Positions 27,901 to 41,700 of a stretch of DNA of 64,000 nt are shown here, one piece after another (the stretch's first letter is position 1; each line of letters starts with the position of its first letter). Position numbers and translations under genes: made by a program. The notes under the pieces were generated by a model, which searched no databases, had not been told where the DNA came from, and saw only the letters and a list, made by a program, of their open reading frames with translations. Source of the stretch: Siphlonurus alternatus (lineage: Eukaryota; Arthropoda; Insecta; Ephemeroptera; Siphlonuridae); assembly GCA_949825025.1 (NCBI GenBank), contig OX463780.1, positions 25,820,118 to 25,884,117 on the forward strand, written 5' to 3'.

Positions 27901-29715
27901 TCCTGACCCTAGAATTTATTTTGATGTAGCGTTAGCCACTCAGCTGACTAAAACTGTGACTCGACGTCCCTGAAGCCCCTGGGAGATGTGAACCCTCGAG
28001 CGTGGCTGTATGGAGGGTTGCTGAACGACCAGGGGATGACGACTCTCCAGTTTTTATCCTGTCTAAAGTGAGGTGTCAGGTTACCGTCGCCTCACGTCAC
28101 AGGGAGAGCTTTACTTATAGTCCGTCTATCCTCGCTTCTCCCTAGGCTGCAAGTGCGCTATGTCGTCTGTCCTCGGAGCCACTTTTTAGCTGTCTCTGCT
28201 TCCCTAATATGTCAGTCCACGTCTCTTTCTTTTTCTCCTCTCCCTCCGTCCCACATGACGAGAACGCTTTAAATTATGATAAAATATCAAAATGTTGATG
28301 TATATGACATCTTTATAATAATATATATTCATTCATCATACTAATTTTATTTTCAAATGTTGCAAACTATTTTTCTCTCTAAAAAAAGTAATTTAAAAAC
28401 AGTGCATCCATTGTCATGTTATTATACACCCCAGCCAGCATCCTATAAAAAAAACTGTCATCTCCATATCTTAATTCCATTGATAAAATTAAGCTAGTAT
28501 TTTGTTTACGTTATATGAGAGAGACAGATATGAGACGAAGAAAATATTTCTACTCAAAAATATTTAAATAAAAAAATATTACATAACATGATAAACAAAT
28601 TTCATCTGAATATCTCACAATATAATATATAGTAGCAGTGAACTGTTATTAGATTTTTTTATCACGTAAATTTATTCTGCTGCTTATTTCACGCACAACA
28701 AGACTGTCTACTGAGATGCTCTCGTCGTCAAGAGAGAAAAGAGGGTTGTTGGTTGCGTCTTGAGTTGGATTAGATAGGACAACAATAACGCCTCCAGACT
28801 CTGACATGCTCGTCAGCTTTAAACACAAAAGACAGCGAGAGTTGTAATTTTAATGCGTACTTGCCCGGTACTAAACTGTCACTTTTTAATGGAAATATTC
28901 CTAATTCATCCCATAACTTGACAGTGCATGAATGTAACAGCTAGAAATAAGTCTTATTTTGTAAAGCATGCAGAAAGTCTGAAAGTTTATGATGCATCAA
29001 CTGTAATAGTTAACAATTAATATATACTGAAAATAATCATTTTATCACTGTGGTCGTAGGTATAATTATTATCTAATATTACTCGTTGTCTTGCTTATTT
29101 ATATAAGCATTAATTTTCTATTTGAAAGTGGAACAAAGAATGATGTGTCATATCTCTCTTACTTATCAATACTAATACGTAAATGCACTCACAAGATACC
29201 CAACAATAATATTATAATTATACGTGTATATGACCAGCATTTTGAAAAATTGCATATCTATTATTTATTTTCAGTGTACCGTCGATCACAGCATAATATA
29301 TATTTATACATATTAAACCTAAGCCGATGTGATGAAAACACGTGATGAGTGTATTAAATCTTACACTACGTGATTTTATACAACTAGCTTGTATACTGAC
29401 TGAAGTGGGTGTAAATTAATATTTGTTTAATTATTTAGTAAATAAACTCAAATTGATGTAAAATTATTATACATAATTATTTACGTATAGTTTGTATTTG
29501 CTCTGTCTTATTATGAGCAAAGAAGCAATAAGAAACTTGTTTTCGCATCGAGAACTTCAGTATACAAAACTTTGTCACAGAGAGTATGGCACGTACGGAG
29601 TCTTCCAATCTTCATTTATTTGTTATATTAATTCAGGACATAATAAAATTCAAGAATTCAATAAATCATTGTAAACATATATTCATGATTAAATACATAG
29701 ACAATATTAAGTTAT

Positions 29716-29772
<57 letters not shown>

Positions 29773-32700
29773 AAGACTGACATTAATACATATTATACAC
29801 GGACCATTCATTTAACAGTCACTGGTAATTTATTTCACAACAAATTCACCGGATAGAAATCCAATGCCAGCACATCTCGGCAGATTTGCTTGCTTTCTGG
29901 CTTATTTACTGAGCCCGAGCAATCTCCTTGGACGCTCCCCGGGCGATACGACGTCGCTCTTCTGAGATCACGGCAGTCTCCAGGGACAAGCTACAGCCGG
30001 CTGGAATAATTAATTTTCGTGATTAAATTTGATGCCAATATTATTGATCGTGTACTATAAAATTAAGGATAAATACAGCTATCGTGTACATTGTAAAGTG
30101 CGTCTCTCTTATTATTGACTTTGCATTGCTGAGTGAATTTACAGAACTCCCAATTGCATATATTCAAAATATTATAATTATTTTTATAATAACTTTGAGT
30201 CTTATTAGATGTACAGTACCAAAGAACTCTCTGCATCTTATATCCATAAAATTGACTGAAATTTCCAGAGCACAAGCATCACGAGGCTAGTATATAGAGC
30301 CACTATCTCTCATCAGGCCTCGTGCAACTCTGAATATTACTGCCTGGTTGACCTAAGTCAATCTCTGATATGGTCTTTGGTGCAGTATTGGTGAAATACA
30401 ACATTTGTTTGATGACATGTGACATGACATACTGCACTTTGACAGGACACATGGTCATGTGTGACGTCACTGGTGCTCACTGAACATTAGATTTACGACA
30501 GTATACTATTCCAATGAAGTTTTCTTTTGTAAATCTGTCACTATAGTGTGTCACTGTCATTATATTATGGCGTCATTTCAGGAGCGGCTGCTGTTGTCGG
30601 TGCTTCCCCAACACGTGGCCATGGAAATGAAGGAGGACATCATCTCGCCGGTCGAGGGACAGTTCCATAAAATCTACATCCAGAAACACGAGAACGTCAG
30701 GTAAGAAAATTAATCTCCTAATGCTATAGTTATAATGACGTTCAATTTATGTCTAATGGACAATTCTGCTTTTGAGAGATCGCCTATATTATGATATTTC
30801 GATAAGATAAAATAAAATGATTATTTGAAAAACTGTAAGCGGTAGATGAGAGGGGAGGCTCCAAGGATTCAGTGTTTTTAGCCTCACAAATCAGCATTCC
30901 TTGGCTACAAAACAGCTTGAACAAGAATTATTTAAAGAAATTATAAATAACTAAAATGACAAAAAAACATTGTGAGATTTTTCAAATAACAAATAATTTG
31001 AGATTTGTAATTTTTTTTCCTGTGTATAAAGCAGATCACGCACCTGAGATTTAAGTGCTTGCTATAGAGATTGCCCTCGGTTAGTTATTTTGACTACGTG
31101 CCAAATTGTGACTAGTGATCCGCCAATACTCAGCAGCGACTTTACGAGCATGAGCGGTACAGTGGTGAGATGAGTTGTATTCTTCAGCTGTCGTAAATTG
31201 GTTTTTCTCGCTACAAATAGAAGATCGTAACATGAAAAGTTACCGTACCGCCAGATGTGCTAGCGAGAAGCTGAATTTAAATTCGTACCACTACACGGAC
31301 AAAAAATTTTACTAGGCAAACTTGGTAAGAAATACACTTACTATCTTTTTGTTGAATTGTACAGCAAATCTTGTAAATTTTTACTACGGGCTTTGCAAAA
31401 TTTACAATCTCAGCATGGGTTGGCTGCACGGCCGATTTTAAGTGGCGGAAACGAAAGAGGAGGTGCTGAAATGCAGGTGTGAATTTTATGTGAATTTTTT
31501 GAGCACTGTAACTTTGTATAAATGCAGTTTTAAAAGATGCATTTCACCTGGAGGCCATCGCCTACCGCCTTTGACGTCATCGAAATGTCAGGTTCGGTTC
31601 ACTATAGATATGCATACCTGTACCAGAGCGAACTTGAGTAGAAGGCCACAACACGACCGCGCCCACTTTTCAATAGCCGTCCTACTGAGCAGCAGGTTTG
31701 CGTGTAATCAAATGGGAGAGGACTTCACTTTGGTCGCGGTTTACGACAATTACGCTGTATGCTAGAGTTTTCAAAATGAAACAAGTTTAACTCTAATATA
31801 GTTTAATCTTACTGGACAACCTTTTTTTTCACGCAAAAACAATATTAATACACTTAAATTAAACTTTTATGAACCCGACTTCTGCTACTTCTGTTACATC
31901 TGCGCATGCGCCGGCATGCGCGAAGTAATAAAAGTCAGTTTACTGGCGATGACGTCAAATGAACATTGAAAGCCTTTCTTCATAGCGAGTGACTTTCACT
32001 TTACTTAATTGCATTTTCTATACTTTGTATATATCAAGTAAAGTTATTTACTACATCGAAAATAATGTATGAAAGTTGATTCAAGTACTTTTGTAATTTC
32101 AATATTTCGTGACGTCATGATACATTACTAAAGCTTGGAAGATAGAACCAAGTTCCCGCCCTAACTTTACCGTCTTATTTCTCAAGAAGTATGATATTTA
32201 TGAACTAAATAAAATAATTAGCAAACGGGAGACTACATTGAAGTATTATCGCACTACAAGACACCTTCATTAATATCAAGTAAATATTTAAAAAAAAATA
32301 TTTCCTCCCGATTACATTGCATGTTATTTTTTAAATTCCGGACGGCTAATGTCTCGACAGATGACGATCGCGCCGGCTGGGTTTTGGCCTCCTACTCAAG
32401 TATGCTCTGCCTGTACGCACCTGCATAACAGGTAGCCAATCAAAAACAATCTAGCCAAAATTCAAAATTTCAAATGCCTATAGCCTATCGAAGTGGATGA
32501 GTTTTAAAACTTAAAAAATGCACATTATTCCATGTACGCGTACTGTAAAAACACACTGGGAGATAAGTAATATTACAAACGTACCTTTCATCATATATAT
32601 TTAAATAATAGAAATTGTTTCTCAAATAGTTTCATTTTATTGAAGAGAAGATGCAATATCAAGTCCTTCCACCACTTTCAGTTTTTAAATGATTTTGGCG

Positions 32701-35700
32701 CTGTTAGCAGCAATCAGCCAATGAAAATGTGTAAATTTATCATACTGGACTCCTTTCGTATCTGCTGAATATCTATTGAATTATTATATTAAACCTAAAA
32801 CTGAGTCTCTTTTCTTATCTACGAAGATAGTAGGATGCCGTAGTATTCATATTTAACTTTATTAAGACCCTTGAATCATAATTTTCAAATGTCTTTTCAA
32901 CCCCCTATTTGCTGCTGCTAAAACCATTAGTGGAATGATTGAAAAATAAATACAGTTTTAATTTCAACATTCTTAGCATGGGCGTCTGTGGCCTAGTGGA
33001 AGTACACTCGTCATCCACGCAGAAGTTTTAGGTTCAAATCCCCTCTGGGTCATTTTATATTTTTAGTAGCACGAGGAAGTTTATTTCACATTTTTAATTC
33101 AGACGGGGTAAAATTGTTTTGTTTTTTATGATTGGTTATTAATTTTTCTATCATTGTATGACACGCTTTTTTTTTTTTTTTTTGCAAAGTTTTTGAAGTG
33201 CGTATTTATATGAAAAATTGTGACTTATAATAGTATAATATAATTATATTGTAAGAAATAATAATATTATTTTACCCCGTCTGCATTAAAAATGTGAAAT
33301 AAACTTCCTCGTGCTACTAAAAATATAAAATGACCCAGAGGGGATTTGAACCTAAAACTTCTGCGTGGATGACGAGTGTACTTCCACTAGGCCACAGACG
33401 CCCATGCTAAGAATGTTGAAATTAAAACTGTATTTATTTTTCAATCATTCCACTAATGGTTTTAGCAGCAGCAAATAGGGGGTTGAAAAGACATTTGAAA
33501 ATTATGATTCAAGGGTCTTAATAAAGTTAAATATGAATACTACGGCATCCTACTATCTTCGTAGATAAGAAAAGAGACTCAGTTTTAGGTTTAATATAAT
33601 AATTCAATAGATATTCAGCAGATACGGAAGGAGTCCAGTATGATAAATTTACACATTTTCATTGGCTGATTGCTGCTAACAGCGCCAAAATCATTTAAAA
33701 ACTGAAAGTGGTGGAAGGACTTGATATTGCATCTTCTCTTCAATAAAATGAAACTATTTGAGAAACAATTTCTATTATTTAAATATGATGAAAGGTACGT
33801 TTGTAATATTACTTATCTCCCAGTGTGTTTTTACAGTACGCGTACATGTAATAATGTGCATTTTTTAAGTTTTAAAACTCATCCACTTCGATAGGCTAGG
33901 CATTTGAAATTTTGAATTTTGGCTAGATTGTTTTTGATTGGCTACCTGTTATGCAGGTGCGTACAGGTATGCATATCTATAGTGAACCGAACCTGACATT
34001 TCGATGACGTCAAAGGCGGTAGGCGATGGCCTCCAGGTGAAATGCATCTTTTAAAACTGCATTTATACAAAGTTACAGTGCTAAAAAAATTCGCATAAAA
34101 TTCACACCTGCATTTCAGCACCTCCTCTTTCGTTTCCGCCACTTAAAATCGGCCGTGCAGCCAACCCATTGTAAAAAATACTTGGTAAAAGTTTACCATT
34201 TTGTAAGTTATATTTACAATGTTTGCAAGTTAGCGCTAGCATATTATAACGTCATAAAATGTTACTATCAAATGTTAGTAAAAGTTTACCACGTAGTAGC
34301 TAAAATCTACAATGCTCGCAAGTTGATGCTGGCATGTTATAATGTATTAAATTGTTACTCGAGAATGTTGGTAAAAATTTACTATTATAAGTAGCTGATG
34401 TTTACAACGTTCACAGCACGTTGGCGCTAGCACGTCAAACGTTGTAAAAAGAACATAACTGAATTGTAAAATCTTACCTTACGTGGTAAAATTTTGCAAA
34501 CTACAACATCCTGTTTTCAAAAAAACCGTTGGCCTTCTTCATTCGGCTTCTGTGATTTGAGCAAACTGGTTGCAAAAACTTTCTGTGCTGAAATATATCT
34601 AATTAAAAGTGCTCCAAGTACCCCAGGAATAAGCAAATTATCGAGAAATGACTATGATCATCAGGCTGATTATATTATAAGGTAAGCAAATATGATATTT
34701 TGTTGATTTTTCTTGTGTTTTAGAAGTATGCAATGTATATACATACAGTCGATCATTACAATTTTTGTAGAATTTCTTTGTTATTTCTGTTTAGTTACTT
34801 TAATTTGTCACAGGAGATATGTATTGCAAGTTTAGATATTGCAAAATTAACTACTACGTTCACATGACGGTGTTTAATAAATATCCGTTGACGACCTCCA
34901 TAAGAATAACATGCACTATATCACACAATATCCGTTGTGTACGGATCCGTATTAAACAGCGTCATGTGAACGTAATTGTAACTTGTAAACGCACGTCATA
35001 GTACGAAAGGACTACAAAATTGAAATACAAAAGTACAGTGTACCATATCAAAATTATTGTTGGATAATGTAACGTTCATTGCATTAATTGTACTGAGTCT
35101 AATTATTATCATGTTTGCAGGACAACGATGCGCAGTTTGGTTTGACATCGCGATGAGGGATGAGTATTTTTTGTTGCGAACCGCAGACCTAGATCGCACT
35201 ATCACCTTACAACGAACTATCCACGGCGTCGTCGGCGTCCACGCACATCAGTAACCGACCCTCGTCCACTGATTGACCCACACGGCATCCACGACCCACG
35301 ACTGACCCTCGTACGGTACCCTCGCGGGGACATTCCTCTCTACACTGTGGGTACTATACTGGAGATACGACAGTCATCGTTTTGTTTCAAAAGACTTACA
35401 TCGATTACATATAATTTTATTATTTAACATTTTAAAGTGATTTTAATTCAAACTTCATTTTTTTGTAAATCTGAGTATTCATCATCCAATAAATGCATTA
35501 ACTTAATTTCTCATTTTTTTTTTGTAATTATAAAAAAGTGTTCCCGTCCTTAATAATTTGTAATTTTAATTAACTTATTAGCACTCGATGATTATTTTAA
35601 AGTATGATATCAAATACTTATTTTTAATACAAATTTCTTGTGAATTTTGTGTGTGATCATGTGATCAATACATGACAATAAGTAGTAGTAATAAAAAAAA

Positions 35701-38700
35701 CATTATTTTTAACATATTTAGCTCTTTTAAGTGAAAATAATTTTTTTGCGCAAAGATTCGGTTTTAAATTTTACATACTTATTTGTTACTAAATTTCTAA
35801 CACTGATTTGCAAAGATGAGGTCAAACTTTAAGTCCGGATTAATTTGTTGATTTTTATTGTTGCATCAATCGAAATCAACACAGTTAATCCGGACTTAAA
35901 GTTTGACCTCATCTTTGCATATAGGCGGTAGATATTTAGTAACAATCAAAAGTATGTAAAATTTAAAAGCCTATAAGGTATGCAAAAAATTACCAACATT
36001 TAGTTAGTAAAATCCTGCAGTAAAAGGAAGAACAATTTTACTAGCACTGCCAGTTAAATTTTACCAAGTTACTGACCTTCTATTTTACCAACATGCCGTA
36101 AAATTTTACTACGCAACACATTTTTAACTTCTTCATCATCATTAGTGTAATATTTTACTGCAAAAGTTAGTAAATTTTAGCTACTTTTCAGTATACAAAA
36201 TTTAGCAAACTCAAATATTAAGTTTTTACACAGCTACTGTCTTAGTGAGATTCGACCCGCCTTTTGTTAGTAAAATCTTACTAACCGTTGGCTAAATTTT
36301 TTGTCCGTGTATATTTCTGAAAATATTCAATCACTTTACTTTGAAAGCAATGTCATAGTGAAAGATTTTGCAGGCAATTTGCACGCCGGTTTCGTGCAGC
36401 ACAATTCTTCTGCTTGTGTTATACAAATTTATTATTTATGATCTCACAAGAAGCTAAATGTATGCATGCATGATATAGTATCTTATTACGATTTTCTATA
36501 ACATGCGTTAAGTATAATTAGTTCAAAAAGGTGATATACAGTAGCTTGGATTTGGCTTCTATCATCGATCTCTATCGCTGTACCAAATACGGAAGTATAA
36601 TAAACAAAGTATAAACAATACGAAATGTGTCTCTCGATGTTTATACTAAAATAATCTACACTGTTGATAAGCTATATTTATATAGTCGAATAATAAAATT
36701 CCCCTTCTATTTTATATCATATTACTTTGATATTTTCTCAAAGGTATATATATTATTAGTTATATTCAGGAGCTATAATAGGCATTGGATCTGATAAACT
36801 GGAAAGGCTCACATTATATAAGATGTTTACGATATTGTAGCAGTCTTAACCTGTATATTGAACGGTGGCAAGGATTATTCCAGTCTCCCTCCCTCAGGCC
36901 CAATTTACCTTTAAACACCGCACCTGTATTGTGTGGGTTGTGGTATATAGGTTCATCGCTGGTATAGAGAATTTTCAAGTTGTTTATCTATCGAGTTCAG
37001 AGGATCCTTCTCTTGTTTATGTATCACGAAATTTTTATTTGCATATATAGCATCTACAAACTATAAAATAAAAAATAAAACACTAACTATATATAAAACA
37101 ATACAAGGTTGATCCTTGCGCATGTATACTTATTTCATTTTTTTTTTTAAATATTTACCTTCAGTATTTTATTTGCTTTATAACATGAAATATACTATTT
37201 TGAGAACGTAAAAAAATAAGTAGAACGATTGTTTATTTATTATATCGATTTAACAATAATTTGTCATAACGTCTTACAGTATTAAAAAAGATAGTGTTCC
37301 AGTTTCGTCTCTTAACTTTTTATTTGCTAAATTAAGCTTTCATGCAACATTGTTTTATTATTTATTTATTTCATAAAATACGTCAGTCTTTGCTAAATTT
37401 ACGTCAATACTTTGCTGCTGCTAAACACGTCAATATACTCGTATTTCCTCATTCTGTATTTTCTTTCTCTACATTATATCCATACGAGAGAGCTATAGCT
37501 GCTTGTGTTTTATAACAATTATCGGCTTGTCACTGAGTCGCTTTGTCTTCATTATAATTTCCGTCCGCTAATCACAAAGAATCCATGAAATTCAACGCGC
37601 ATGTCTGCATACAGACCATCGTCTGTGTAATAATAACGAACAGCAACAATGACTTCATAGAAATTATACACCTTTTATCTTCTCAATACATTAAATTCTG
37701 GTTATCATCGCGGAATAAACTTCTCTCTTACTTTACAATCGGCTTGCAATAATGACGGAAGCATATAATTAATATTATAAAGTTAGGAGATGATATATAA
37801 AGTTCTGTTGTATTTTATTTTAAGGTGAGATTGCAAAAGTTCTTTAGCAGTCACTCCGGTGTAAACATTTAAGAAAATTTACCCTTTGTTTCATTAATTA
37901 AACTTGTTTTTAAATAAGTATGGAGTACAATATTCTCCAATATTGACCATACAATATTGAGCTCAACAATATAAATATAATATAAAGAGCTCAACAGTTA
38001 TTTCACTTTAAATTCCCACCGGAAAGTTACCGGAAGTATGAAAATCCTGACCTTCCTGTTCTTACCTGAGTTTGGAAATGTTGTCCTCAAATTTGTACTC
38101 TTAAACATGTCTGCAAATAAAGGTCAACTTTCGGAGGGAATTTTCAATTAATTTGACAATCTGGTCACCTCTGTTAAAACTTATAATTTATCAAGTTTGA
38201 ACGCAGCAAGTTCTCAGACAAATTTCTTCCCGCTTGAACAATGTTTGATGGTGTGTCACTATAAGGTGCAGCGCTGCTCAAGCATGACGGGAATATTACA
38301 TCTTGTATTAATGCTTTACCGCAGCCTGAAAGAAAGATACACCCAACGTAGGTTCTGTAAGTATATCGTAAGGTTGCAAATATTGCCAAGTGAGTTCTCA
38401 ACTTGATAAGACAGAGTATAATTCTGAAATTGAAACTATTACTGCAGAAGTTTTATCTATGAGCGCTGTGTGAGTGGGGACATTAATTCTTCTTCATTAA
38501 CGTTACGTCGTTCAAGTATAACAAAAAAATTAAATTAAATTTTATGTAGGTTGCAAGAAGTAATTGAAATTCCATGGAGACGTGGTAATTAAAAGTATAA
38601 TTAAATATAGCGGTAATGATTTTACAATATGCTGTCCCCAAAAGGATGGCATGGACAAAATACTTCGTGATAAATTAATGAGGTCGTCTATGTTCTATTT

Positions 38701-41700
38701 TACCAGGAAGGTTAGAGGAAATTATTTAAAATTTATTGTTGACATTTAAATTTGTCACTCATTTTTTCCCCCCAACAACTCGTTGACCACAAGCTCGATC
38801 TCCTGTTACAATATGCATACTGTGTGACCTTTTATTATATATTATATTTTTAAATCTTTATAATGTCATTTCTGTAGCTCTCAAGACTTGTATTTAAACA
38901 AGATTCAGAAAAATAGATTCTATTATGCATCTGGATCGTTATTGTGAACGCTACCCTCTCTCCTTTACTTTACTCCTTTGCGACGACCACTGAAGGATTA
39001 GTGTCATTGCCGCCATGGCCGTTGCTCAATATTATCCAATTATAAACTGAAAAGATTTTTACTCCAAAAAATAAAAGAGAAAATAACGTAATGCTGATGA
39101 AAAATAACGCTGATTTCGGTGTAGATTTTCAGCTATTGATTTTTTCTTCAGAAAAATATGTTGATTTGACCAAAGCCACAGCAGCCCTCATTTAAAATAA
39201 TCCTAATATCTCCTGAATATCTCAAAAACTTCAACGATTTTAGTGTATTTTTTTTTTTCACGTGGTGGATGAAGTAAGCATTCTGCACTTGAAATTCTTT
39301 GGTTAAATTTCTTGTATTCCCTTAAAATCACACAAGCATGACATATCTTAGGGTACTGTACGACATGATCATTCACTCCCTAAAGTCAAAGCGAGGTCGA
39401 TCTGTTTGCTACAGACTACGCAGCGAAAGAAGTGCATCATACTGATATTTCACCTTATCAATGTGATGTGATGTCTTTATGAAAGATAGAAAATATGGAA
39501 ATATCGTTAATTTTGTAATACAATCTTCAATTAAACACTCGCATACACTTCGTTTCATCCTAACATGTAAATCGTTCATGTGTATATACCATGCACATTG
39601 TAAGAATTTTCGCAGTTCTGCAGAATTTGGGTGACAAAGAGGCCATTTGTTCGAATTAAGTTGATGGGGTTGTTGCTTGAGATTGCTCTGCGATTGTACT
39701 GCTAAAATACAGCCCTTATGTTGCTGTAATGTGGTGTGTATAGAATACTACGCTGTGGATATTATACCATTCTCTATATAATAGTTGCTTGGAATAACGA
39801 TTTGCAGTTCTGCTAATGCATGCAGCAAAAGTGTGGTACATTTTAACATTGTATTTTTTTCATCTTGCAATATCTACATTTTCCAGTTCAAAAATATTGA
39901 AAAAAAAATCACGCTATATAACAATACAGAGTATAACATTTTTCTTGCACTTATTTTCTGCAATAAAAAAAAAATAGTATATATAACAAAACAATCAACA
40001 ACGCAATTCCAGTTGACGGGATCGTTCTCATATTATGGTTCTAACGATGGCATCAGTTTCTATAATTTATATGAGATGTTTCATATTTTATATTTTTAAA
40101 TGTAAAGAGTTTCTGACCATGTTTGAAAGATATAATATCTCTCCATGTTTTAGTGCTCATTTTCTGCTGCCGGGAGTCTGTTTTGTTTGCCTCAATCTCA
40201 GCCGTCTTATTTTATTCTTTATTACGCTCGTATAAAAAGTTGTTCTCTCTCGTCTCTCAGGAAATGGTACTGTCGTTCTTATGAGAAATGTATTAAGCCT
40301 ACAGGATTTTTACCAACAAAACAAGATACAAAACCGAGATGAGGTCTCTATTTAAAAATATATATTTTTTCACTCTTTTCTTTCTTTTTTTTTTCTCTTT
40401 TTTATCTACAGAATTTATATAATATGAGGTAAATTATTTCATACTTTTAAATAAAAAGTTTTTTTATTTAAACATTTGTTTACACAGAACATACAAATAA
40501 AAAAGTATGAATAGAAATATTTTTTTAACTTTATTAACAATTCTCCTTTTTTCGTCATATAAAATTTAATAAAATATACTGGATAACTTATTTCTACCGT
40601 AGCAACTGGTGATCAATACTGTGAGAATAACTGAAAATAATATTAATTAAAAAAAAAACCAGGCACTTGTCGCAGTGGTATGTGTCTATGTTTGATTTAT
40701 AATTGGAAGGTCGTGAGTTTGACCCCAGGTACCACAGGATTTTGTCCACATGGATACCCACTATTGTATCAGGGAGTTAATTGATGTGAACCTCCTTCAA
40801 TTACCGACCATCCTGACAAGTTTCCGTGGCTCCCTCAGTCACAACTAGGTGAATACTGGGATGAATTGCTGGGACATTGTTGCCCTGGTTTGCAATGCTA
40901 GGTCGGGTTAACGACATGCAAGCCGGGATGTTAGATTCAGTCACCTGTGACCAGTATTATACCCTGCAGTAGGGTACAGTTAATAAAAATACAATACATT
41001 GCACAATGGACAATTTGCATGAAATTTTTTTATTGCAGAAATGGATAGAGGGTGCAAAGTTATGCTACTCTGAATTTTTTCAGATTTTTTAGAGACCGGG
41101 AACTATTTTTAAAAAATTATTGAAAGTTGATTTTATTACGTCACGAGGAGTCTGTCCTTAAGAAAAGGATGGGCGCTAAACACCCGTGACGTCATAAAAC
41201 TGACTTTCAATAATTTTTTAAAAATAGTTCCCGCTCTCAAAAAAATCTGAAAAAATTCAGAGTAGCATAATTTGGTACCCTCTATCCATTTCTGCAATAA
41301 AAAAATGTCATGCAAATTGTCCATTAATGTATACCGTTATTATTTTAGTGTTACATCAAAACATAATATTCAAGTACCCTGCAGCATTTTGTGTTCGCTG
41401 CCGCAGCTTCTATAAATCCTATACTTACACATCATTGTGTGAAGACAGTATAAAGAAAGGGAGGTTTTGAGTACTTAATAATTAAGCCGATTGTGAACAG
41501 ATATCATCTCTGTGTCGCTAAAAAGTAAGTATATAATTATTATGTCTTGGCTGTTCATCTCTCTATTGTTAAAACAACCCTTCAGTATTATACACTGCAT
41601 CACATAAATAATTTATAGCAGTAATAAAGAGTGAAACTTACCCATGAGTCACTCAGTATGGATGTTTTCAAAGTATCAGACATCACGTCCATGATGTATA

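Larger units (their letters stand above)
23666..30581 (+). other. Intron 4 (6.9 kb)
   Basis: A phase-0 intron. It contains a 137-bp MITE just after the donor (23716-23852), a long (TAATA)n/(TA)n microsatellite (24764-24942), fold-back copy B (26593-26925), a (TA)n tract (29719-29768) and a less AT-rich patch at about 27890-28265 without a coherent ORF. TGACGTCA occurs at 24630 and at 30462, the latter within 120 bp of the next exon and overlapping the palindrome ACACATGGTCATGTGT. The stretch 25970-26270 has low-level ORFs that I could not assign; it may be a decayed transposon. Confidence 0.9.
31415..34169. repeat. Long inverted repeat with arms of about 0.9 kb
   Basis: The left arm (31415-33114, less a 786-bp insertion and one copy of its 7-bp target duplication) and the right arm (33269-34169) are near-identical reverse complements. 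They start ATGGGTTGGCTGCACGGCCG and end with its complement. The spacer is 154 bp, with a T tract. Differences are single bases and small indels, for example GCCTATAGCC against GCCTAGCC. Each arm includes a tRNA-like module. Peptides read from both arms ([15 protein letters not shown]) are mirror copies and not a gene. Transcribed with the intron, it would form a very long hairpin. Confidence 0.93.
31290..36318. mobile_element. Composite element of about 5 kb with CACGGACAAAAAATTT ends
   Basis: The left end reads TACACGGACAAAAAATTTTA and the right end AAATTTTTTGTCCGTGTA, an inverted match of at least 17 bases. TA sits at both edges and could be a TA target duplication. Subterminal DNA on both sides is filled with short TTTACTA/TAGTAAAA-type motifs. 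Inside lie a long inverted repeat, a 93-bp tandem repeat, two smaller palindromes and an exon-like stretch. I saw no transposase, so it would be non-autonomous, or the two ends may belong to separate elements. The superfamily is not assigned. Confidence 0.5.

Noticed and set aside
32987..33058. Functional tRNA gene
   Set aside because: The A and B boxes look right, but the acceptor and T stems do not pair, and it is duplicated within a mobile inverted repeat. Classed as tRNA-like module only.
31442..34142. Two ORFs both starting [15 protein letters not shown] on opposite strands
   Set aside because: They are mirror copies from the two arms of the long inverted repeat, and one is broken by the hAT-like insertion. 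No family resemblance.
26569..41324. ORFs with [18 protein letters not shown] peptides at several places
   Set aside because: Translation of the shared arm of fold-back family 1, which occurs in inverted orientation within each copy. The peptide follows from DNA repetition and is broken differently in each copy.
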